Shown here one piece after another: positions 18,492-26,825 of a stretch of 64,000 bases of DNA. The notes beneath the pieces were generated by a model, which worked only from the letters and a program-made list of their open reading frames with translations, made no database searches and was not told where the DNA came from. Both the position numbers and the translations under genes were made by a program. The stretch covers positions 1,674,001 through 1,738,000 of the forward strand of contig NZ_CP109131.1 of NCBI RefSeq assembly GCF_035917995.1. Reading direction: 5' to 3'. Within the stretch, counting starts at the first letter, position 1. Each line of letters starts with the position of its first letter. Source of the stretch: Streptosporangium sp. NBC_01755 (GTDB taxonomy: Bacteria; Actinomycetota; Actinomycetes; Streptosporangiales; Streptosporangiaceae).

Positions 18492-20452
18492 TTCAGGGCT
18501 AGCCCGAGAGCACATCTGCCCCAGGCGAGGCTCCACTCGTCCTCGATCTCTGCGAATATGCCGAGTGCCGCGCGGCAGTAGTCAGCCGCTTCGGCATGCA
18601 TCCCGAGCAGTCCGTAGCATTTTCCAAGACTGAGCCAGGCCATCCCCTCCCCCCTTTTCTCCCCGATCGCCTGGAAAACATTGATCGCCTCTTGGGTCAC
18701 CTCTATCGCCTGGTCCAGTTGCCGGGTCTCCTGGAGAACGACTCCTATCTGCCGCAGCGAGAAGCCCTCGACCCAGCCGTCTCCCACCTCATGTCCTGCC
18801 TCGGCACTGTTCTGGTAACACACGAGTGCTTCGTCGAGGCGTCGTAGCAACCAGTTCGCATCACCGAGCCCCAGGTAGTTGCAGGCCTCTCCGTATCGGT
18901 CACCGATCGACTTGGCGGCCTCCACTCCGACGGTGTGGATCTCACGCCAGTCCGACCAGTACGAACGGAGCTCGAAAAAGCCGTACATCACGGCCGGGAG
19001 TCTCCACGCTATGTCGAACTGTTCGGTTTTCACCGCCATCGCCAGGGCGTCGAGCAGGTTTCCTCTCTCCCGCTCGAACCACTGCATGGCCCTGTCCACG
19101 TCATCGAACAGAAGAGGAGTGATCGGCACACCGTCAATGTCGATGGGAACGCTGTGAAATCCCGGCAGAATGACCTTGTGTCCGTTGTAGACACTCATGA
19201 GATACCAGAGAAGGCAGCTTCTTACGGCTGTGACACGCACCGAAACGGTCTCTTCGACATTCACCCGCTCAACGACATAAACCCGTAAAAGATCATGTAG
19301 ATGATATCTTTCCGGCGCCACAGGTTGCACCAGATTTCTGCTCACAAGCGCGTCGATCAGCCGCCGCGCGGTCCTCTGATCCGCTCCGATCAGGGCTGCC
19401 GCGGCGGCCACGCTGAATTCGGAGCCCGGGTGCAGGCCAAGGAGTCTGAACATTCGCGCCAGGTCCGGATTGAGCGCCTTGTATGATGACGAGAACACTG
19501 CCCGCACATTGCTTAGTTCGTCATCCTCGATGCCCAGCGCGTCAAGCCTGGCATGCTCGTCCGCGAGTTCCGCCGCGAACTCCGCCAGACTGGTGTATGG
19601 GTGACTTGTTATGCGTTCGGCTATTATGCGTAACGCTAACGGTAGATAGGCGCAATGTGCTGCCAACTTCTCCGCGTCATCCCGCTCCGCATCGATCCGT
19701 TCCGCTCCCACTATGTTCCTGAGCAGTTCCAACGATTCAGCCGGTGAGAGAGCATCTATGACCATACGTACCGCACCCTCCCGAATAACAAGACCTTGCA
19801 GCGTGCTACGGCTGGTCACAAGTGTCGTACACATCGGAGAGCCGGGTAGGAGATTCCTCACCTGATCGACGGACGATGCATTGTCGATGACCACAAGAAC
19901 ACACTTACCGTTCAACACGGAGCGATATATCGCCGCCCGCTCCTCGAAGTCCGCGGGTATCCGGTCCGGAGCGACGTTCAGCGCACGCAGGAAGGAGTCA
20001 AGGGCCTGGCCGACACTTACCGCAGGGCCTGGGCCGTACCCCTTCATATTGATGTAGAGATCTCCGTCCGGGTAGTGGTGACGCACACGGTGGGCCCAGT
20101 GGACCGCCAGGGCGGTCTTACCAACCCCCGGGGTTCCCGCGATCGCCGAGATGACGGCCGACGCGCTCGCCGACTGGCCGTTCTCCGGTGAGTCGCGTGG
20201 CAGGAGAGCGTCCAACCTGGCCATCTGTTCTTCCCGGTTGACGAACTCGGTGACGTCCATGGGCAGCTGGCGGGGCCCGGGGAATATCCCCTTGGCTACC
20301 GGGCCGACATGGATGCCGCCGTGCACGGTCCCCGCCTGTACGGCCGCTCCCGACTCACCGCTGATCTCGTTGTGCGTGGTGCCCGACGCCTGCCCGTCCT
20401 TCAACCCGACTCCCACTGTCCGAAGACGACCGACCACGGATCTCCGGCACAC
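18464..20452 (-). CDS. NB-ARC/TPR protein with amyloid-type N-terminal motif, interrupted by IS
   Basis: 662 residues as it stands; about 740 before the IS insertion. Residues 28-50 (NEISGESGAAVQAGTVHGGI) match the RHIM-like bacterial amyloid signalling motif found at the N-termini of actinobacterial NLR-like proteins (BASS3 type). An NB-ARC ATPase follows: P-loop GTPGVGKT at 106-113, CVLVVIDNASS as Walker B, LPLALRIIAERI as the GxP/MHD-side helices, and HLHDLLRVYV. TPR-like helices run from about 480 to the end. The last nine residues (NLDPRREFW and stop) are encoded by the IS end. The GTG at 20452 is weakly supported; a TTG with GGGAG five bases upstream, nearer the motif, is possible. It lies 30 bases after the DUF6879 gene. 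It is likely an STAND sensor that oligomerises and nucleates amyloid signalling. Confidence 0.85.
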   Translation of the reverse strand: MCRRSVVGRLRTVGVGLKDGQASGTTHNEISGESGAAVQAGTVHGGIHVGPVAKGIFPGPRQLPMDVTEFVNREEQMARLDALLPRDSPENGQSASASAVISAIAGTPGVGKTALAVHWAHRVRHHYPDGDLYINMKGYGPGPAVSVGQALDSFLRALNVAPDRIPADFEERAAIYRSVLNGKCVLVVIDNASSVDQVRNLLPGSPMCTTLVTSRSTLQGLVIREGAVRMVIDALSPAESLELLRNIVGAERIDAERDDAEKLAAHCAYLPLALRIIAERITSHPYTSLAEFAAELADEHARLDALGIEDDELSNVRAVFSSSYKALNPDLARMFRLLGLHPGSEFSVAAAAALIGADQRTARRLIDALVSRNLVQPVAPERYHLHDLLRVYVVERVNVEETVSVRVTAVRSCLLWYLMSVYNGHKVILPGFHSVPIDIDGVPITPLLFDDVDRAMQWFERERGNLLDALAMAVKTEQFDIAWRLPAVMYGFFELRSYWSDWREIHTVGVEAAKSIGDRYGEACNYLGLGDANWLLRRLDEALVCYQNSAEAGHEVGDGWVEGFSLRQIGVVLQETRQLDQAIEVTQEAINVFQAIGEKRGEGMAWLSLGKCYGLLGMHAEAADYCRAALGIFAEIEDEWSLAWGRCALGLALNLDPRREFW
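18492..18496. repeat. target site duplication, right copy (TTCAG)
   Basis: TTCAG directly outside the right inverted repeat, matching the copy at 16744-16748. Confidence 0.9.
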
Positions 20453-20482
20453 GGTGTGCGCCGCCCGTGGAGTGAGGAAAAA

Positions 20483-21076
20483 TCATCCCGGTCGAGAGCA
20501 CGCACGCTTCCGTCGCCCGAGCATCAGATCGTCGTAACCGGCTGCATATTCCAAGAACGGAACGGACAGCCCGACGGCCCGGTCACGCCAGTAGTTCGCC
20601 TCCACGATCCTTCGTGGATCCTCGACCAGCTCAGCGGAGAGAAAGGTCCCCTCCGGGGTGTAGTTCATGATGAGCAGCCGGACGGAGTCGAAGAGCCAGT
20701 AGTCGACTCTGGGCAGGCCTTCCGGCCATTCATGCTCATCGACCGGGATGACCCTGACGTCCTCGCCGGCCGCAACCGTATGCCGATAAGACCATGCGCA
20801 TTCGAAGCGAATGTAATCCGACAGCGGTTCCATCAACACATGAACGCGATGGAATCGCTTTCCTTCCTCGACCCCTGCCCTGACCATGTCAACCCAGTCT
20901 TCGATTCCCGAGAACCGGCCACGCGGCCCGCCGACGAGAAAGCGATCAAACGCCTCCTGCTCGTACGAGACGTCGTAGGCCTGCAGAGTTTCCAGACGAT
21001 AGGCCGTGTGGCGAAATTCAACGAAAAGGCTGTTGAATCGGGGATCGCTCAGTGACAGAAACGTTGTGGCCGACAC
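20483..21076 (-). CDS. DUF6879 family protein (module copy A)
   Basis: A 197-residue protein from the GTG at 21076, ten bases after the preceding small gene; a longer frame to 21157 would overlap that gene. The segment FHRVHVLMEPLSDYIRFECAW followed by AGEDVRV matches the second copy at 61219 (FHRVRVVETPLTPYMRWELY, then CGERVRVV). This is the conserved core of DUF6879 proteins, which are common in actinomycetes beside small helix-turn-helix or NLR-type genes. The C-terminal half contains a conserved aromatic pattern (YWLFDSVRLLIMNY). The biochemical role is unknown. It is the second gene of the small-protein/DUF6879/NB-ARC operon. Confidence 0.8.
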   Translation of the reverse strand: MSATTFLSLSDPRFNSLFVEFRHTAYRLETLQAYDVSYEQEAFDRFLVGGPRGRFSGIEDWVDMVRAGVEEGKRFHRVHVLMEPLSDYIRFECAWSYRHTVAAGEDVRVIPVDEHEWPEGLPRVDYWLFDSVRLLIMNYTPEGTFLSAELVEDPRRIVEANYWRDRAVGLSVPFLEYAAGYDDLMLGRRKRACSRPG

Positions 21077-21086
21077 GAGTCCGCCG

Positions 21087-21302
21087 TCACCGGTCGGCCT
21101 GGTAGCGCCGAATCGCACCGAGAATGACTTCGGGATCGATTCGTACAGCGGTCTCACCGGGCAGCAGGTTCGCCAGCTCCCCCATTGTGGCCTCGTCCAC
21201 CTGGACGCCCTGCACGACCATCTCGCCGCTGTCCGCTAAGTAGACACTTGGGCAGCCCTGCCCTCCGGAGTTAGAATCTTTGCAGAGCATGGTCAGTTTC
21301 AC
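21087..21302 (-). CDS. small CP-motif protein, first gene of the NB-ARC module (copy A)
   Basis: A 71-residue protein. GTG at 21302 was chosen because AGGAG lies five bases before it; a longer frame to 21368 lacks a good site. The motif CPSVYLADSGEMVVQG followed by LLPGETAVRIDPEVILGA is matched by the small protein at 60957 (CPDIWQLDNGDIAVIG, then LAPDERLVVIPGIMLSA). Each lies directly before a DUF6879 gene. I know no function for it. The pattern suggests a small beta-rich partner of the DUF6879 protein. Confidence 0.72.
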   Translation of the reverse strand: MKLTMLCKDSNSGGQGCPSVYLADSGEMVVQGVQVDEATMGELANLLPGETAVRIDPEVILGAIRRYQADR

Positions 21303-21784
21303 GACCACTCCTCTTCTCGCCACTCCCGTGGCAGCTATATGCAAATTGAACTTAAAATAACATGGCAATCACGAGAGGTCAACAGTAAAGACAAAATTCG
21401 CATGGCACATTTAAACGCAACCCTAACGCATTATTACGGCCATTCGCACCAGGATCTTCCACTCAACGAAATCGCCAATTTCGCTCTGTTACATATTCAA
21501 TGTCCTGGTTGAGCACACCGGCAACGCAGGTTGAGTGTGCGGTGCCTCCATCCTTGGCGGGCACTCGGACAACGCCTCCGTACAGACCGGAGCACGCCCC
21601 GACACCCAATCGAAAATCAATTCGATGGAGGGCGGACACAACTTCACAAAGGCGTGACCCTGGCGATGTCGACCGCCAACGGTACGAGCGAACACAGAAC
21701 AAGCGCTGCCGACTCACGGCGAGGTAGGAAACTCTGCCGTGCGCTGTTCTGGTCGCGGTCCGGTGACCTCTGTACGGTCCCGGC
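21303..21784. other. intergenic region, no gene seen
   Basis: About 480 bases between the divergent NB-ARC module and the next plus-strand gene. It is AT-richer than its surroundings near 21340-21500 and holds the module's promoter, but I cannot point to clear -35 and -10 boxes. Short frames here lack coding character. Confidence 0.5.
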
Positions 21785-22126
21785 ATGGGCGCTACGCGCT
21801 GGACCTGGGTCAACGGCCATTACCGGAATCAGAACGGCAAGAGGGTCTGGGTGCGTGGGCATCCACGCCGGTTGCCCGGCGGTCCGGGTGCCGACGAGGT
21901 CGGTGCGGGCCTAGTGGCGGTCGTCGGGTTCATCCTCGTGCTCGCAGCCATGATCCCGGCAAGCGGCAGCTCACCAGCTGAGCTGCGTGAACCGATACCG
22001 GCGACCTCGCTCCCCGCCGACCTTCCCGGGACGGAGTCACCACCCGAACCGATCGAGAGCGAGCCTCCCCCGGAGCCCACGGAGAACGAGATCCCTCCAG
22101 AACCGACGGGTACCGGTTGGCCATAG
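21785..22126 (+). CDS. small membrane protein with proline/glutamate-rich tail
   Basis: A 113-residue protein. A basic, aromatic N-terminus (WTWVNGHYRNQNGKRVWVRG) is followed by one membrane helix (about residues 40-60, GAGLVAVVGFILVLAAMIP) and a tail of PPEP/ESEP repeats. The tail is acidic and proline-rich, probably extended outside the membrane. The ATG has only a weak Shine-Dalgarno site. No family recognised. Confidence 0.6.
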   Translation: MGATRWTWVNGHYRNQNGKRVWVRGHPRRLPGGPGADEVGAGLVAVVGFILVLAAMIPASGSSPAELREPIPATSLPADLPGTESPPEPIESEPPPEPTENEIPPEPTGTGWP

Positions 22127-22337
22127 ATCACGAGAGTTCAGGTCGCCCCGGTTGTTCTGATGCCACGTACTGATCACGAGCCCGTGAGCCTTGTTCCGGG
22201 TCGCCGCAGCCGGAATGTACGAGGTGTGATGAGCAGCGAATAGTCTGGCCACTTGTCATAAATCATGACAAGTGCAATAGGAAGGCATCCGTGACTGACG
22301 ATCAGCGACATGGCCGTCGACGGCAGGACCGCCACGT

Positions 22338-23057
22338 ATGACTCGCCTCGCTAAAGTCCTGGTCAGCGCGCTGCTGATCGGAACGGGGTTCGGCGCGGCG
22401 ACCTCCCTGGTCAACGCCGTCTCCCACCACTATGCGGACCTCGAAAGTCGGATCGCCACGACCAGCGGGGCGTCGGTCATAGAGATCATGAGCGTGCTGC
22501 TGGACTCCGGCTGGGCCTGGGCGGGATCGGCGGTCGCCGTGGGGTGGCTGGTCACCCGCGCCGGGGAGAGCCGTCCTGCGGCACTGGCCCAAGGCGCTGT
22601 CGCCGGCGCACTGTCCCTGCTCGCGGCCACGGCGGCCTACAGCGTCGTGGAAACCATCCGCAGCGACGGGTCCCTGTCCTCCTGGTACGAGTCCGAGCCG
22701 CTCGTGTGGTGGATCACCAGCGTCATCTTCGGGGCGCCCCTTGGGGCCGTGGGTGCGTGCGTCAAGCGGCCGGGAGTGATCGGTCTCCTCGCGAGATTGA
22801 CCGTGCCGGTCGGCGCCGCCGTACAGATGATCGTGCTCCCACCTGGTAGGAACGAGGTGATCGCGGCCATCGGGAAGACGGTCGTGTGGGTGGCGGCTGC
22901 CATGAGTATCGGCTTCGTCGTCTTCCGCTTCCTCAGCGTGAAGCGGCGCCGGCCCTCTCCGATAGGCACGGAGTCAACGCAGGACGGACGATTCACACTA
23001 TTGGCCGAGGAGCGGATCACCACCAGCGAGACCGCGAGGCATCCACCGTTGACCTAG
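22338..23057 (+). CDS. multi-pass membrane protein, unknown
   Basis: A 239-residue protein with about five predicted membrane helices (residues 6-27, 47-70, 82-102, 120-140 and 150-200), then a charged cytoplasmic tail beginning KRRRPSP. No catalytic motif is visible. It lies alone on the plus strand between the NB-ARC module and the VapBC45-like pair. Confidence 0.65.
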   Translation: MTRLAKVLVSALLIGTGFGAATSLVNAVSHHYADLESRIATTSGASVIEIMSVLLDSGWAWAGSAVAVGWLVTRAGESRPAALAQGAVAGALSLLAATAAYSVVETIRSDGSLSSWYESEPLVWWITSVIFGAPLGAVGACVKRPGVIGLLARLTVPVGAAVQMIVLPPGRNEVIAAIGKTVVWVAAAMSIGFVVFRFLSVKRRRPSPIGTESTQDGRFTLLAEERITTSETARHPPLT

Positions 23058-23127
23058 TCCGGTCGAGTTCCTCCGCTGGTAGGAGAACAACGGCAAGACG
23101 GCTGCGAACTGGCGCAATATCCGATCT

Positions 23128-23661
23128 TCACGCCAATCTTTCAGAGAGGGTTTCGCGGCAAGACCCACAACCAATCGTCTTTGGACGCTGCGCTCGCTTC
23201 TTCTTGGCAGCCGGAGCCTCGTAGGGGTCCAGACCATGCACGGTCAGTCGCCACACTCCTGATCGAAGCTGGCTGGCCTCGCTGCACATCGCCGAGAGAT
23301 TGCAGGCGATCAGTCCCTTGCGTTCCTCGATCTTCGACTCGCCCGGCAGCAGGAACACCGCGACCTTGGCCTTGAGATATGCCTCGTATTCGTGCGGGCG
23401 CTCGAATATACGGATGTCACAGGCGATCACCAGCCAACCTCGCTGCCCGACCAGAGGTAGCCAGCGCTCATCGGCGGCCCCCAGCGCCTCATCTCGCGAG
23501 CCGAACAGTTCCGCGGGAGTGTGCACCAGGTAACCCAGCCCGGCCAGCAGCTTACGGACACTGCGGCTCACACTGTTCTCATCGAGGTAGAACTCAGGCG
23601 GCGTGGCCCAGGAGGATGCGGGTGGCGGTTCTGACATCGTCGAGGGTGACTCCGAGCTCAT
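23128..23661 (-). CDS. VapC45-like PIN-domain toxin
   Basis: A 177-residue protein. The core begins FYLDENSVSRSVRKLL, where the aspartate would be a metal ligand of a PIN-like nuclease, followed by ADERWLPLVGQRGWLVIACD and the later acidic/basic strand AKVAVFLLPGESKIEER. This matches VapC45 PIN-like proteins, predicted ribonucleases. The ATG at 23661 lies inside the upstream antitoxin gene and is preceded by GGAGGTGATC, so the pair overlaps by 68 bases and is translationally coupled. The C-terminal tail is basic (AAKKKRAQRPK). Toxicity is inferred from family and pairing. Confidence 0.75.
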   Translation of the reverse strand: MSSESPSTMSEPPPASSWATPPEFYLDENSVSRSVRKLLAGLGYLVHTPAELFGSRDEALGAADERWLPLVGQRGWLVIACDIRIFERPHEYEAYLKAKVAVFLLPGESKIEERKGLIACNLSAMCSEASQLRSGVWRLTVHGLDPYEAPAAKKKRAQRPKTIGCGSCRETLSERLA

Positions 23662-24259
23662 CGGCGATCACCTCCGGCTCCTCGCCGGCCTTCATCATGG
23701 CCGCCACCTCGGACACCCGCGTGCGCGTCTCCGCGAAGATCGGCTGCCCGAACGCCCGATGCGGATCGACCACCACATTCGACGGCAGACAGCTCCGCAG
23801 TCGCAGGCTGGCAGGAAATCCGTCCTCGGCACGGACCACATAGTCCAGATAGTCGGCGACGATCTCCCGGATGACGTGCTGGCCCGTCCGCGCCTCGATG
23901 AGTCCCGCACCGGCCTCCGTCCGCGAGAAATCCCACAGCACGTCGATGCCATCCGTCGCCAGTTCGGGAGCGAGAAGGACATACTCGTGACCGAACTCCT
24001 GCTGAAGCCGCTGGAGTGCGGGCCGGATCCTGTTCGGCTTCACCCCGGCCCGTTTGAGCGCGTCCAGCACATAGGCCTCGGCCATGGCGACAAATGGCAC
24101 GGTCGCCTGCCGGGAGCCGCCGGGGGGAAGAACGTGCAGCAGCGGACGCCCCCGCTCGTAACCTCTGGCCCAGCGGTTGAAGGTCTGCTGCCGGATATCG
24201 AGGAAGCGGGCAGCGTCGCTCTGATTCAGCAGACCCCTCCGAGTCCGGATGTCGTCCAC
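23594..24259 (-). CDS. DUF433 (VapB45-like) antitoxin
   Basis: A 221-residue protein with a helix-turn-helix-like start (LLNQSDAARFLDIRQQTFNRWARG) and a C-terminal DUF433 domain: HRAFGQPIFAETRTRVSEVA followed by EEPEVIADELGVTLDDVRTA. DUF433 proteins pair with VapC45-type PIN toxins. The GTG start follows GGAGGAGG. As the first gene of the pair it probably binds the operon promoter and represses it together with the toxin. Confidence 0.78.
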   Translation of the reverse strand: MDDIRTRRGLLNQSDAARFLDIRQQTFNRWARGYERGRPLLHVLPPGGSRQATVPFVAMAEAYVLDALKRAGVKPNRIRPALQRLQQEFGHEYVLLAPELATDGIDVLWDFSRTEAGAGLIEARTGQHVIREIVADYLDYVVRAEDGFPASLRLRSCLPSNVVVDPHRAFGQPIFAETRTRVSEVAAMMKAGEEPEVIADELGVTLDDVRTATRILLGHAA

Positions 24260-24537
24260 GTCGCTCGCCTCCTCCCGTTGTCGTGCCTGCTGTCATCATC
24301 GCCGATCGGCCTATCACCGGGCAGGGGGCCTCGCCGCTTTCGCAATCATTGCGACCGGCAGCAAGGAGATCATGATGGGGCGAACCGACGGGCAGAACCC
24401 GCCCACCGGTCGGTCGCGGCACAGTTTCGCACGTGATCAGGCCGCGAGTCCGTGGTTCAGACGATCGCGGCCCTCGTGATCCGGCATGCTGTCGCCGTAC
24501 GGCTCAAGCCGGTCAGCGAACAATCGATCGCTCCTTT

Positions 24538-24993
24538 TCAGGGCTCAGCGGCTTCTCGGGGTGGCGGTGGGGCTGCCAGGGTGCACCAGACGATCTTGCC
24601 GCCGGGGGTTGGGCGGTAGTAGCCCCAGTCGGCGGCGAGGAGGTCGATGAGGTGGAGGCCTCGGCCGCTCTCGTCGTCCGGGGCGGGGGTGCGCAGGACG
24701 GGCGGGGTGCGGGCGGCGTCCCAGACGCGGAGCACCACCGTCTCGCCGACCAGGTAGAGGTCCATCCAGATTCGGTCCGGGTCGGCATGGGCCGCTTCGA
24801 CGTCGGCAGGGTACGAGGTGTGCGCCTTGACGGCGTTGGAGACCAGCTCGGAGACGACGAGCTGGGCCGTCTCGATCAGGTCGTCCCGTCGCCAGCCCTC
24901 CAGCACCCGCTGGACGTGCACCCGAGCGTAGTAGGGCGAGGTCGGGAAGACGGAGAGTTCCAGGTAGTGCTCTGTGGTGGCGACACCGGTCAT
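24538..24993 (-). CDS. anti-sigma-like ATP-binding protein
   Basis: A 151-residue HATPase_c_2 protein (RsbW/SpoIIAB fold): VVSELVSNAVKAH is the N-box, LRVWDAAR the G1 region, and ESGRGLHLIDLLAADWGY the G2 region. Start ATG at 24993, with AGGAG about ten bases upstream; the longer frame to 25089 adds a cysteine-containing stretch without family similarity. Actinomycetes have many such single-domain proteins, often next to DUF5753/DUF397 pairs as here (divergent at 25353). They are thought to form part of regulatory switches. Confidence 0.85.
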   Translation of the reverse strand: MTGVATTEHYLELSVFPTSPYYARVHVQRVLEGWRRDDLIETAQLVVSELVSNAVKAHTSYPADVEAAHADPDRIWMDLYLVGETVVLRVWDAARTPPVLRTPAPDDESGRGLHLIDLLAADWGYYRPTPGGKIVWCTLAAPPPPREAAEP

Positions 24994-25352
24994 TTTCACC
25001 CGCTCCTGGTCAGTACGTCGGGCATAGGACCGGCACCGTTCGCAGACGGGGGACGCCGCGCTCTCCCCCACGGGGGACGAGGGGAGCACGGTGCCGGTCC
25101 TACGAGGAAGTACGGCCGGGGAGCGTCGCAGATGTGTCGCCGGTCGTACCGCTGAGGCCGGACGGACACCCGGTACGGGGTGGGCCGCCTCGGGAGGGAA
25201 GATCGTCCGCCCGGCCGTCTGGGGAAATCATGCGTTTCGCCTTCCAGCGGGGAGCCCGCCTGGAAAGCTTACGGAGTGAGCATGCACCATCACCATGAGT
25301 AAATGCAATGCAGGTTCTTACACTGCCCGCATAGTCCAGAGAGGTGCTGAAG
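24994..25352. other. divergent promoter region
   Basis: About 360 bases between the ATP-binding protein gene and the DUF5753 regulator gene. It should contain both promoters. I see no strong box or inverted repeat that I would name. Confidence 0.4.
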
Positions 25353-26246
25353 ATGCAGGAGAAGGATGAGTTGGGGGCAGTTGCACCCCTGCCACGGATC
25401 AAGCGTCAACCGCCAACGGTGCGCCTGCGGCGTCTGGCAGCCGAGCTACGCCGCCTCCGCCAGGAGGCCGGACTCTCCCAGGCCGAGGTGACCGAGAAGA
25501 CCGACGTCAACCTCGCTACGCTCCACCGAATCGAAACGGCCAAGACCAAGCCGCAGCTCCGGACACTCAACGCCCTGCTCGACGCTTACAGCGTCACCGG
25601 CAGCCAGCGCACCGACCTGGTGACGCTACAGAAGGAGGCCAAGCAGCGCGGGTGGCTGCACGGCCTCGAAGCAGACCTCCCCGACAAGTACAGCGCCTAT
25701 ATCGGCCTGGAGGCCGAGGCCCATCAGGCCATAAATTACGAGTCGCTGTTCATCCCCGGCCTGCTACAGACCGAGGACTACATGCGGGCGATGATTCGCG
25801 GTGTCCGTCCGACCGTTACCGATGACGAAATCGAGGATCGTGTCGCTGCCCGGATGCAGCGACAGGCTCTCCTGGAGGGAGACACACCGCTGCACCTATG
25901 GGCGATCCTGGATCAGGCCGCCCTGTTCCGGGCGGTGGGCGGTGATCTCATCATGCGCGCTCAGCTCAAACATCTGGCCCAGCAAGCCAAGCGCCCGCAT
26001 ATCACCGTCCAGGTCATCCCGTTCTCCGCTGGAGCCCACCCAGGTATGCCCGGCAGCTTCATCGTCTTGAAGTTCGCTGCGGACAACCCCGATGTGATTC
26101 ACATCGACAGCATGGCCGGCGACCTTTTCCTTGAGGAAGAAACAGATATCCAGCGGTATAACGATATGTGTCAGCATCTTCGCGCGGTAGCGCTCAGCCC
26201 CGCCGACACAGCAGCGCTACTCGCATCTCTACACAGAGATCACTAG
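25353..26246 (+). CDS. XRE-family regulator with DUF5753 domain
   Basis: A 297-residue protein. The N-terminal helix-turn-helix reads LRRLRQEAGLSQAEVTEKT then NLATLHRIE (about residues 30-75). The DUF5753 sensor region follows: YIGLEAEAHQAINYESLFIPGLLQTEDY, then LWAILDQAALFRAVGG and QVIPFSAGAHPGMPGSF. ATG at 25353 has AGAGAGG eight bases upstream; the GTG at 25344 would bury that site. These regulators are usually encoded directly before a DUF397 protein, as here. In Streptomyces such pairs (for example BldB-related and WhiJ-like) affect development and antibiotic production. Confidence 0.9.
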   Translation: MQEKDELGAVAPLPRIKRQPPTVRLRRLAAELRRLRQEAGLSQAEVTEKTDVNLATLHRIETAKTKPQLRTLNALLDAYSVTGSQRTDLVTLQKEAKQRGWLHGLEADLPDKYSAYIGLEAEAHQAINYESLFIPGLLQTEDYMRAMIRGVRPTVTDDEIEDRVAARMQRQALLEGDTPLHLWAILDQAALFRAVGGDLIMRAQLKHLAQQAKRPHITVQVIPFSAGAHPGMPGSFIVLKFAADNPDVIHIDSMAGDLFLEEETDIQRYNDMCQHLRAVALSPADTAALLASLHRDH

Positions 26247-26260
26247 CGGAAGGAACCGAG

Positions 26261-26467
26261 ATGCAACCAGATCTATCCGGTGCACGCTGGCGCAAGAGCA
26301 GCCTCAGCGCCGACGGCCCGAGCTGCGTCGAGATGGCGTTCGTCGGCAACGACGTCGCCGTCCGCGACACCAAGAACCGCGACGGCGGCACCCTCATCTT
26401 CCGCCGCACCGACTGGACCACCTTCATCAACGGCATCAAGAACGGCGACTTCGCCCCCCTCTCCTGA
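26261..26467 (+). CDS. DUF397 protein
   Basis: A 68-residue protein typical of DUF397: ARWRKSSLSADGPSCVEMAF, then VAVRDTKNRDGGTLIF and WTTFINGIKNGDF. Start ATG at 26261 after GGAAGGAACC, 14 bases after the regulator's stop, so the two genes are an operon. DUF397 proteins act as partners, possibly antagonists, of DUF5753 regulators. Confidence 0.92.
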   Translation: MQPDLSGARWRKSSLSADGPSCVEMAFVGNDVAVRDTKNRDGGTLIFRRTDWTTFINGIKNGDFAPLS

Positions 26468-26546
26468 CCACCCCGAAGAACTCCAAAACCGACAGGACCG
26501 AGTCCCGCGAGGAGAAGATCCGAGGCCGCCAGCCTGCCACAAAAAA

Positions 26547-26670
26547 GCGAGGTCCCGCCCAGTGGGCGGGACCTTCAACCAACGGCGCATGTCCGATGGC
26601 GTGGTCAAGGTCGACAAACAGGCCCATTTCCATGCCCGGCAACTCACTTGGAGTAATAGGCGCACCCACG
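26547..26670. repeat. repeat A, copy 1, starting with a strong hairpin
   Basis: About 124 bases that recur as a diverged copy at 27875-28000. Common landmarks are the opening hairpin followed by CTTCAACCA, then GGCG(C/T)-type segments, and the end ACTCAC(T/C)(T/C)GGAGTA. On the minus strand both copies can be read as a short peptide with TPSEL and VEGPAHW, but start codons and length differ, so coding is doubtful. Confidence 0.7.
26551..26573 (+). terminator. hairpin downstream of the DUF397 gene
   Basis: GGTCCCGCCC and GGGCGGGACC form a 10-bp perfect stem with a 3-base loop, 84 bases after the DUF397 stop. There is no T-run, as is common for actinobacterial terminators. The equivalent hairpin at 27879 keeps the pairing despite changed bases. 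Confidence 0.65.
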
Positions 26671-26708
26671 CGGCCACCGCCTCGGGGCCGGACAGCGCGA
26701 AGGCCGGA

Positions 26709-26818
26709 CGCCCGATTCCATCGGGAGGCCCGGCCTCACTTCCGCACCCCAAGGGGTGCGGCACAGCCCGTCTCGCCAAGAATGACCAGGCAAGCATGTT
26801 GAGCCATAAAAGGCGCGA
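26709..26818. repeat. repeat B, copy 1
   Basis: About 110 bases, from GCCCGATTCCATCGG to GAGCCATAAAAGGCG, which recurs at 26826-26940. It contains a small hairpin (GCACCCC, AA, GGGGTGC at 26744-26759). No gene is convincing here. Confidence 0.65.
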
Positions 26819-26825
26819 GAGCCGG

